A stretch of DNA of 7,629 bases, from assembly GCA_031260385.1 (NCBI GenBank), contig JAIRKB010000024.1, positions 1 through 7,629 on the forward strand. Direction: 5' to 3'. The number at the start of each line of letters is the position of its first letter. Position 1 is the stretch's first letter. Of this stretch, positions 1 to 5,630 are shown in pieces. A program made the position numbers and the translations under genes. Source of the stretch: Propionibacteriaceae bacterium (GTDB lineage: Bacteria > Actinomycetota > Actinomycetes > Propionibacteriales > Propionibacteriaceae). The notes beneath the pieces were generated by a model. It did not search any database and was not told the DNA's origin. It was given only the letters and a program-made list of their open reading frames with translations.

Positions 1-534
1 ACGATCATCGCCAACGTTCGCAACTACGGCATCACCCTGCTGTCCGGCCCAGCTTTTGGCTACATCGCCAATAAGTTCAAGCCTTCAACCACGATTGCGG
101 TTGGGTCCGGGTTGTTCATCGCCGTCTTGGCAGTCGTACGCTTCCTACCGACCGGCACCGGTATGGTGGTCGTGGCGGCCTGCTTGGTCATCTTGCTCGG
201 CTTCATCGCCAACGGCTCCTTTGGCGTCGTCTCCGCTCAGCTCACCGAAGGTAAGGTGCCGCTGCACTACTTTGGTGCCGCCACCGGTCTGCTATCGATC
301 ATCGGCTTCCTGCCCGACACCTTCTCTTCGATCTGGTTTGGTCGGATCATGGACGCCAGCGCCAATGCGGAAGGGGTCGTCGCGGCGAGTGCCTTCCACA
401 CGATCTTCTACATCCTGATGATCTCGGCTGCCCTGGCGGCTTTCTTCTCGATCGTGCTCTACGTCTACATCCGTCGTAACCAGAACAAGCTAGACACCGT
501 CGATGACAAGGGCTACACCCCTGAACCGATCTGA
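1..534 (+). CDS. MFS transporter, C-terminal part (5' end outside window)
   Basis: The frame is open from base 1 and ends at TGA 532-534, giving the last 177 residues of a membrane permease; the true start lies upstream. Hydrophobic stretches at about residues 9-25, 31-49, 54-78, 92-115 and 131-157 fit TM8-TM12 of a 12-helix major facilitator. The loop GYIANKFKPS (20-29) looks like the half-conserved MFS 'motif A' copy between TM8 and TM9. The segment VPLHYFGAATGLLSIIGFLPD (86-106, split here as VPLHYFGAATG and LLSIIGFLPD) has the Gly-rich pattern of TM11 in organic-anion type MFS carriers. A basic RRNQNK stretch after the last helix fits a cytoplasmic C-terminus. It lies 9 bases before the hydrolase, so it probably belongs to the same operon and imports its substrate or exchanges substrate for product. 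The specificity cannot be read. It is not a BCCT carrier of the CaiT kind. Confidence 0.85.
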   Translation, partial: TIIANVRNYGITLLSGPAFGYIANKFKPSTTIAVGSGLFIAVLAVVRFLPTGTGMVVVAACLVILLGFIANGSFGVVSAQLTEGKVPLHYFGAATGLLSIIGFLPDTFSSIWFGRIMDASANAEGVVAASAFHTIFYILMISAALAAFFSIVLYVYIRRNQNKLDTVDDKGYTPEPI

Positions 535-546
535 AGGGATTTCGTG
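534..546 (+). promoter_or_regulatory. RBS and GTG start of the hydrolase gene
   Basis: AAGGGA at 534-539 overlaps the last base of the permease stop codon and sits four bases before GTG 544-546. The short spacing and non-ATG start suggest modest initiation or coupling to translation of the permease. Confidence 0.6.
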
Positions 547-1545
547 ACCATTAGCAACAAACTACCGGTCCTGGAGTTGATCTCGGCGCAGATGCGAACC
601 GTGCTCGCGAAGTCGGCCGAGTTAGCTCCCGGTGCCTACGACACCGCCGGTGGATTCGAGTCGATGCGAGCCAACTACATCCTGGAGCGCCACTATTGGA
701 ATGAGGGCGGCCCAGTGATGGAAGAGACTAGGGATTGTGTGATCGTCACCCAAGCGGGAAACGTCCCGTTACGGTTCCACGTCCCTACCTCTTCGAACTC
801 GCAGCCGAAATCGATAATCGTCTATCTCCATGGCGGCGGGTGGGTGCTCGGGAACCTCGACACCCACGACCGCATCATGCGTCTGCTCGCCGATTTCACC
901 GGTTCGGTGGTCGTCGGGGTGGACTATGCGCTCTCACCGGAAGCGAAGTTCCCACTCGCCGTTCATCAGGGGGCGGAAGTGGTTCGCCACTTGCACCACC
1001 ACGGCGCCCAATACAACCTCAATCCCGATCGGATCGGACTAGTCGGCGATTCCGCTGGAGCGACCTTGTGTCTCGCCGCCTACCTCTATCTTCGTGATGA
1101 GGTTGACGGTGCCGGATATATCCGTGGGCTCGGGCTCTACTATGGCTTGTACGGTTTGCGCGACTCCACTTCGATACGCCTCCTGGGCGGCGAGTGGGAT
1201 GGATTAACCGAAGCCGATCTCGCTTATTACCTGGATTGCTATCTATCGGAACCTGAGGATGCCCGCAGCCCGTACGTCGATTGCTTGAACGCCGACCTGA
1301 GCCGGGTCCCCCCGACCTTCATCGCTGCCGCAGAATTTGATCCGCTGCGCGATGACTCGGCGGCGCTAGCCGCCATGCTCGGTCGTCACGACCAAATTCA
1401 CCGGCATGTCACCTACCCTGGTGTCCTCCATGCCTTCCTCCACAACTCGCGCCATCTGCCCCAAGCGATGGACGCCATCCGCGACGGCGCTGCCTACCTG
1501 CGCGATGCCCTTGATCAACCCCTCCCCCTCAACCAAACCTATTAG
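544..1545 (+). CDS. alpha/beta hydrolase, HSL family (family IV esterase/lipase-like)
   Basis: This 333-residue soluble protein has the hallmarks of the hormone-sensitive lipase/acetyl-esterase family. The oxyanion-hole motif HGGGW is at 96-100 and the nucleophile elbow GDSAG at 168-172 (Ser170). The likely acid is Asp266 in EFDPLRDD and the likely base is His296 in PGVLHAF. The length is normal for the family and no signal peptide is visible, so it is probably cytoplasmic. The family hydrolyses carboxyl esters of small or medium acyl groups; the substrate here is unknown. The start is GTG 544, preceded by AAGGGA four bases upstream, and gives a complete N-terminal cap region; no better ATG is seen. 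It lies between the permease and caiA, with 8 bases to caiA, so it may release a carboxylate or alcohol from an imported ester before CoA activation. A thioesterase or housekeeping esterase role is possible. The family call is sure; the role is inference. Confidence 0.9.
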   Translation: MTISNKLPVLELISAQMRTVLAKSAELAPGAYDTAGGFESMRANYILERHYWNEGGPVMEETRDCVIVTQAGNVPLRFHVPTSSNSQPKSIIVYLHGGGWVLGNLDTHDRIMRLLADFTGSVVVGVDYALSPEAKFPLAVHQGAEVVRHLHHHGAQYNLNPDRIGLVGDSAGATLCLAAYLYLRDEVDGAGYIRGLGLYYGLYGLRDSTSIRLLGGEWDGLTEADLAYYLDCYLSEPEDARSPYVDCLNADLSRVPPTFIAAAEFDPLRDDSAALAAMLGRHDQIHRHVTYPGVLHAFLHNSRHLPQAMDAIRDGAAYLRDALDQPLPLNQTY

Positions 1546-1553
1546 GAGCAATA

Positions 1554-2690
1554 ATGGATTTCCGTCTAAATGATGAACAGCAATTGCTGGTCGAAAACGT
1601 CCGTACCTTGATGAAGAGCGAAAACTGGGACGCCTACTTTGCCGAGTGCGATGCCAAGCATCAATATCCTGAGCGGTGGGTCAAAGCCTTGTGTGACCTG
1701 GGGTTCGACCTCATCATGTTGCCGGAAGAACATGGCGGCCTCGATCTCGGTCTGGTCACCCTAGCGGCGGTCTATGAGGAACTCGGTCGCCTGGGTGCGC
1801 CCACCTATGTGCTCTATCAACTACCTTGCTTCGACACGATCCTGCGTGAGGGCACCCCGGAACAGATCGAGAAGATCCTCGCCTATGTCGGGACGGGCAA
1901 GCAGATCTGGAATAGCGCCTGTACGGAGCCGGGGGCCGGGTCCGACGTTGGCTCCCTCCAAACCAATTACACCCGGCGCGCCGGCAAGATCTATCTCAAC
2001 GGTCACAAGACCTTCATCACCTCTTCGGCCCACGTGCCCTACCTGGTGATCATGGCGCGAGATAGCGAGTCCCCAGACACCTTCACCGAGTTCCTGCTCG
2101 ACATGTCCTTGCCAGGAATCAAGGTCGAGCCGCTCGAAAAGCTCGGCTTGCGGATGGACTCTTGCTCCGATGTCTATCTTGACAACGTCGAACTCGACGA
2201 ATCTGACATCTTTGGCACCGAAGGTAACGGCTTCAGGCGCGGGGTGAAAGACTTCGATCTCGAACGCTTCCTGGTCGCCGCTTGCGATTATGGCTGGGCC
2301 CTATGCGCGTTCGAGGATGCCGCCCGCTATGCCAACGTCCGGGTCCAGTTCTCCAAGCCAATCGGTCGCTTCCAGCTCAACCAGTTGAAGTTCGCTGAGA
2401 TGGCGGTGCGGATTAATGCCATGAAGAACATGATCTATGAAACCGCCTGGTCGTACGATCAAGGCGAGATGACCTCGGCCCAAGCCGCGATGTGCAAGTA
2501 TTTCTGCCCGACGACCGCCGCCGAGGTGGTCGACCGCGCGATGCAGGTCATGGGTGGGATCTCGGTCGCTGGTGACCATCGGGTCCAGCGCATCTGGCGC
2601 GACCTGCGGGTCGAGCGGATCAGTGGTGGGACCGACGAGATGATGGTCCTCACCCTGGCCAAGGGTGTTCTCCGTCAGTACGCCGTCTAG
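1554..2690 (+). CDS. caiA: acyl-CoA dehydrogenase, crotonobetainyl-CoA reductase type (CaiA-like)
   Basis: This 378-residue FAD enzyme is close to the length of E. coli CaiA (about 380). It matches remembered CaiA closely in SENWDAYFAECD (22-33), PEEHGGLD (57-64), ELGRLGAPTYVLYQLP (76-91), TEPGAGSDVGSL (124-135), EKLGLRMDSC (195-204), CAFEDAARYAN (251-261) and AAMCKYFC (311-318). Domain order is the ACAD N-terminal helical domain (about 1-115), the middle beta domain (about 120-225) and the C-terminal helical domain (about 230-375). CaiA reduces crotonobetainyl-CoA to gamma-butyrobetainyl-CoA with electrons from FixAB. The usual catalytic Glu position (YEGT in most ACADs) reads SGGT (357-360), so Gly358 replaces Glu. 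Glu237 in FDLERF sits where isovaleryl-CoA dehydrogenase has its base. ATG 1554 has AGGAG at 1544-1548, inside the preceding stop region. The family is certain; the acyl substrate is not proven. Confidence 0.93.
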   Translation: MDFRLNDEQQLLVENVRTLMKSENWDAYFAECDAKHQYPERWVKALCDLGFDLIMLPEEHGGLDLGLVTLAAVYEELGRLGAPTYVLYQLPCFDTILREGTPEQIEKILAYVGTGKQIWNSACTEPGAGSDVGSLQTNYTRRAGKIYLNGHKTFITSSAHVPYLVIMARDSESPDTFTEFLLDMSLPGIKVEPLEKLGLRMDSCSDVYLDNVELDESDIFGTEGNGFRRGVKDFDLERFLVAACDYGWALCAFEDAARYANVRVQFSKPIGRFQLNQLKFAEMAVRINAMKNMIYETAWSYDQGEMTSAQAAMCKYFCPTTAAEVVDRAMQVMGGISVAGDHRVQRIWRDLRVERISGGTDEMMVLTLAKGVLRQYAV

Positions 2691-2703
2691 GGAGGTCGCG
2701 ATG
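2690..2703 (+). promoter_or_regulatory. Shine-Dalgarno site fixing the caiB start
   Basis: GGGAGG at 2690-2695 begins in the last base of the caiA stop codon (TAG 2688-2690) and lies five bases before ATG 2701. The alternative GTG at 2665 has only AAGG directly abutting it, without normal spacing, so 2701 is preferred. Confidence 0.75.
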
Positions 2704-3957
2704 AGTCTTCCCACCCAAAAACCGTCTTTTGGCACCCTCGACGGGGTCAAGATTGTCTACTCGGCGATGGAACTCGCCGTGCCCAAGGCCTGCTGCCTGA
2801 TGGCGGATTGGGGCGCTGATGTCACCTGGATCGAGAACACCGCGGCCGGCGACACCATTCGCGACACTGCCTGGGTCAAACAAGCGGAGCGTCGCAACCA
2901 GCGCAGCCTGGCCTTGGACTATTTCCGCGAGGAGGGTAAGGAAATCCTGCTGAAACTAGTTGAAGACGCCGATATCTTCATCGAGTCTAGTAAGGGCGGC
3001 ACCTTCGCCCGGCGCGGGATCACCGATGAGGCGCTGTGGGCTCGCAACCCCAAGCTGATCATCGTCCACGTCTCCGGGTTCGGCCAGGTTGGCTTACCGG
3101 ATATGGTCTCCCGCGCGGCCTATGACCTCACGGTGATGGCCTATAGCGGTTATATGTCCCAAAACGGCACCCCGGAGCAACCAATGAATCCGGGGCCTTA
3201 TGCCGGTGACTACTTCAACACCTTGATGATTGTCTCGGCCTCGTTGGCCGCGCTCTATCGTCGAACGGTCAGTGGTGAAGGTGAGAGTGTCGATCTCGCG
3301 ATGTACGAGACGTTGCTGGCGATTGGGCAGTATTACCTGGTCGATTACCTCAACGCCGGGATTATCTGGCCGCGCCCGGGAGCCCGCAACCAAAACCTCT
3401 GTGCGATCGGTGAATACCGTTGCGTCGACGGGTTTATTGGGCTGACTGTCTATGGCGTGGCCCAGAATAAATACCTGCTCGAAACGATCGGCTTAGGCCA
3501 TCTGTGGGGCACCAAAGATTACCCTGAGGATTGCTCGGCGTTATGGCTGTCTAGCCCGGCTGCCGCTGAGATCGAAGCCAAACTCGAAGAATATCTATCG
3601 ACCCGCCAGGTCAAGGAGGTAGAAGCGGACTTCTCCGCCCATCGCATCGCCGCCCAAAAGGTGATGGAGTTCCCCGACTTGGTTGCCGAAGAACATCTCA
3701 GCGCCCGTGGGGTCTGGCAGAACTGGGCCACCGCCGACGGGTCCGAGTTCAAGGGCTTGGGAATCTTCCCCAAGTTCGAACGCTCGCCCGGTCAGATGTG
3801 GCGTCCGATGCCCGATCAGGGATACGACACCACTGATGTCTTGCGTCGGGCGGGCTATACCGCCGAGCGCATCCAACAACTCATTGATTCCGGTGTCGTC
3901 AAACAGGCGCCACTAGGTTCCCCTAACAATCAGTCCAATCCTCAGGAGAAAGAATGA
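2701..3957 (+). CDS. caiB: class III CoA-transferase, CaiB-like (L-carnitine/gamma-butyrobetainyl-CoA transferase type)
   Basis: The 418-residue protein belongs to the CaiB-BaiF (family III) CoA-transferases and resembles E. coli CaiB (about 405) along its length. Landmarks are MADWGADVTWIEN (34-46), DIFIESSKGG (91-100), ARRGITDE (103-110), SGFGQ (125-129), GKGES-like GEGESVDLAMYE (193-204) and PGQMWRPMP (363-371). The expected catalytic aspartate, which carries the acyl-CoA anhydride intermediate, is Asp170 in PYAGDYF, matching Asp169 of E. coli CaiB. Lys98 and Arg105 occupy the conserved CoA-contact region. It would move CoA between reduced product and incoming substrate, saving ATP once CaiC has primed the cycle. 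An upstream in-frame GTG at 2665 would add 12 residues inside caiA, but ATG 2701 has a far better ribosome site. The last dozen or so residues (APLGSPNNQSNPQEKE) extend past CaiB as a polar tail. The stop overlaps fixA. Confidence 0.93.
   Translation: MSLPTQKPSFGTLDGVKIVYSAMELAVPKACCLMADWGADVTWIENTAAGDTIRDTAWVKQAERRNQRSLALDYFREEGKEILLKLVEDADIFIESSKGGTFARRGITDEALWARNPKLIIVHVSGFGQVGLPDMVSRAAYDLTVMAYSGYMSQNGTPEQPMNPGPYAGDYFNTLMIVSASLAALYRRTVSGEGESVDLAMYETLLAIGQYYLVDYLNAGIIWPRPGARNQNLCAIGEYRCVDGFIGLTVYGVAQNKYLLETIGLGHLWGTKDYPEDCSALWLSSPAAAEIEAKLEEYLSTRQVKEVEADFSAHRIAAQKVMEFPDLVAEEHLSARGVWQNWATADGSEFKGLGIFPKFERSPGQMWRPMPDQGYDTTDVLRRAGYTAERIQQLIDSGVVKQAPLGSPNNQSNPQEKE
3944..3957 (+). promoter_or_regulatory. 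RBS and ATGA stop-start overlap coupling caiB to fixA
   Basis: AGGAG at 3944-3948 lies inside the end of caiB, five bases before ATG 3954. The fixA start and the caiB stop share the ATGA tetranucleotide at 3954-3957. This arrangement usually means translational coupling, so transferase and ETF subunits would be made together. Confidence 0.75.
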
Positions 3958-4706
3958 AAATTGTCGCATGCTTCAAGGTCGCCCCTGAAGCCGAAGACAT
4001 CCAGGCCCGCCCGGACCGCACCCTCAACTTCGATCGTGCCCAATGGAAGATCGGCACCTACGATTTGAACGCTATTGAAGCCGCTCGTCAACTCGGTGAT
4101 CTCACCGGTGGGGCCGCAGTCGGGTTGAGCGCTGGTGACTCCGAGCTGACTAACGCCAAGCTGGCCAAGGATGCCTTGTCGCGTGGTCTCGACGAGTTGG
4201 CGATCATCATCGACGACGCCCTCCCCCAAGCGGAGAGCTATCAGACCGCGACGGTGCTCGCGAAAGCGATCACCGATCTCGGCGCGGTCGATCTGGTCAT
4301 CCTCGGGGCTGGGTCCTCGGATGCCTATACCCAGCAGGTTGGCAACCAACTTGGCGCGATTCTTGGTTGGGCTACCCTCAACGCCATCGACTCGATCGCG
4401 CCCCAAGGTGATCAACTAATCGTCGAACGCCTCATTGAAACTGGCGTTCAGGTGATCCAAGTTAGCTTGCCAGCGGTCTTATCCGTCACCGCGGGGATCA
4501 ACACCCCCCGGATCGCCGGGATGAAAGACATCCTGGCGGCCGGTAAGAAACCGATCACCACGCTCGATGGGGGCGCCTTGGGCCCCGCCACCGCCACGGT
4601 GGTCTCCCAGTTAGCCCCCGAACAGGTCGAACGTAAGAACATCATCATCGCGGGATCGGCTGCCGAGGCAGCGAGCGAACTCGCCGGCCTCTTGAAAACC
4701 ATCTGA
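3954..4706 (+). CDS. fixA: electron transfer flavoprotein beta subunit, FixA type
   Basis: This 250-residue protein is the small ETF subunit, nearest in pattern to E. coli FixA (about 256). Shared features are the start MKIVACFKVAPE, TYDLNAIEAARQL (35-47), LTNAK...LSRGLDEL (65-82), GSSDAYTQQVG (120-130) and the C-terminal block VSLPAVLSVTAGINTPRIAG (170-189) with KDILAAGKKP (191-200), which fits the ETF-beta signature region. With FixB it forms a flavin heterodimer that passes electrons to CaiA. The nucleotide-binding loop reads SSDxYxQQVG. Classical respiratory ETF-beta carries a DDDxNQTG-like loop for AMP, while bifurcating ETFs carry a DGDTAQVG-like loop, so the bound nucleotide (AMP or FAD) is not settled. 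It overlaps caiB and sits 8 bases before fixB. Despite the name there is no sign of nitrogen fixation here. Confidence 0.93.
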   Translation: MKIVACFKVAPEAEDIQARPDRTLNFDRAQWKIGTYDLNAIEAARQLGDLTGGAAVGLSAGDSELTNAKLAKDALSRGLDELAIIIDDALPQAESYQTATVLAKAITDLGAVDLVILGAGSSDAYTQQVGNQLGAILGWATLNAIDSIAPQGDQLIVERLIETGVQVIQVSLPAVLSVTAGINTPRIAGMKDILAAGKKPITTLDGGALGPATATVVSQLAPEQVERKNIIIAGSAAEAASELAGLLKTI

Positions 4707-4714
4707 GGAGTGTT

Positions 4715-5608
4715 ATGAATACTTGGGTTGTTACACACGATACCGCGGTCGCCACTGACCTGATCGCGGGGGCTCGGGCCCTCGCCTCATCGGTTAATGC
4801 CATCAGCCTCGGCGCCGAGGCCGCCCCCGGCGCCGATTTGACGCTGGTCGCCCCCGCCCCCGCCGCTGACGAACTATTGGAAGGCTACGCCGCCGCGATT
4901 GCCGAGGAACTGACGGCCCGCCAGGCTCAAGTCGTACTATTTGGCGCTGATATCCAATCGCGACTGTTGGCCGGTTTGGTGGCCTCGCGATTGCAGACCT
5001 CGGTTCGCAATATCACCGGCGCAGCGCCCGATTGGGCGACCATCACCCGGACTGTCTACGGCGGCCTCGCGGTAGCAACCGACGCCATCGGGGCGGCGAC
5101 CGTCGTCTTGGTTGTCGGGCCAGGCGCGCTCGGTGAGGCCAGTGCGCCTGGGGTGCTCGGTGAGGTGAAAGCCTGGGCGGCGGCATCTGCTAGCCCCGGC
5201 CTTCAGGTGGTTGAAACCCGGTCCAAGACCCAACAGGTCGTCAACCTGGCCGCCGCTAAACGGGTGGTCGGGGTCGGACGCGGGTTTGGCGCCGAAGCCG
5301 ATCTGGGATTAGCCCGCGATCTGGGGGCAAAACTAGATGCCGAGGTGGCGTGTTCCCGTCCGATCGCTGAAGGCGAGCACTGGCTGCCGGTGGAACGCTA
5401 TCTCGGGGTGTCCGGCGCGGTGATCCGCCCCGACCTCTATCTGGCGGTCGGCATCTCCGGCCAGGTCCAACACCTGGTGGGGATCAACCGCTCGAAGGTG
5501 ATCGTCGCGATTAACAAAGACAAGAATGCGCCGATCTTCGCCGCCGCCGATTACGGCATCGTTGGTGATTTGTACGAGGTGCTGCCAGCGCTCATCGCAG
5601 CCCTATAG
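4715..5608 (+). CDS. fixB: electron transfer flavoprotein alpha subunit, FixB type
   Basis: This is the 297-residue large ETF subunit (E. coli FixB about 313). The N-terminal Rossmann-like domain spans about 1-165. The FAD domain follows from about 180, beginning AKRVVGVGRGFG. It contains the conserved Arg215 (ACSRPIAEGEHW) and the full ETF-alpha signature at 241-267 (key parts LYLAVGISGQVQH and VIVAIN). The C-terminus KDKNAPIFAAADYGIVGD is typical of FixB. The usual QVGQTG segment before the signature reads YLGVSG (229-234), keeping a hydroxyl residue (Ser233) where most ETFs have Thr. A short Ala/Pro-rich stretch at about 33-52 is encoded by GC-rich DNA and is probably a surface loop. The start ATG 4715 has TGAGGAG at 4704-4710, overlapping the fixA stop. 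It should act with FixA as electron carrier to CaiA. No FixC or FixX quinone-oxidoreductase partner is in the window. Confidence 0.93.
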   Translation: MNTWVVTHDTAVATDLIAGARALASSVNAISLGAEAAPGADLTLVAPAPAADELLEGYAAAIAEELTARQAQVVLFGADIQSRLLAGLVASRLQTSVRNITGAAPDWATITRTVYGGLAVATDAIGAATVVLVVGPGALGEASAPGVLGEVKAWAAASASPGLQVVETRSKTQQVVNLAAAKRVVGVGRGFGAEADLGLARDLGAKLDAEVACSRPIAEGEHWLPVERYLGVSGAVIRPDLYLAVGISGQVQHLVGINRSKVIVAINKDKNAPIFAAADYGIVGDLYEVLPALIAAL

Positions 5609-5613
5609 GAAAT

Positions 5614-5630
5614 AAGGAGGCCGGTCCATG
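5614..5630 (+). promoter_or_regulatory. strong Shine-Dalgarno site of the caiC-like gene
   Basis: AAGGAGG at 5614-5620 is seven bases before ATG 5628-5630, the best ribosome site in the window. It occupies the 19-base gap after fixB, one of the two longest gaps in the cluster. The ligase may therefore be translated independently of fixB. Confidence 0.75.

Noticed and set aside
56..418. 120-codon plus-strand frame overlapping the permease
   Set aside because: The Ser/Pro/Arg-rich translation is typical of an out-of-frame read, while the permease frame shows clear membrane helices.
2665..2703. Earlier GTG start for the caiB gene at 2665
   Set aside because: It would overlap caiA by 26 bases without a spaced Shine-Dalgarno site; ATG 2701 has GGGAGG at ideal distance and matches CaiB length.
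2301..2750. 149-codon minus-strand reading frame spanning the caiA-caiB junction
   Set aside because: It is a composition-driven shadow of caiA with no family resemblance or ribosome site.
3942..4415. 157-codon minus-strand reading frame opposite fixA
   Set aside because: It lies antisense to a certain gene, has no recognisable domain, and its start has no convincing ribosome site. Long antisense frames are expected in GC-rich coding DNA.
5128..5165. 11-base direct repeat GCTCGGTGAGG at 5128-5138 and 5155-5165 inside fixB
   Set aside because: The copies are 27 bases apart in frame and encode LGE-containing turns. With only two short copies in GC-rich coding DNA it is probably chance or a tiny internal duplication without function.
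3954..5608. Reading fixA/fixB as evidence for nitrogen fixation
   Set aside because: The sequences and the cai gene context match the carnitine-associated FixAB; no nif genes are present.
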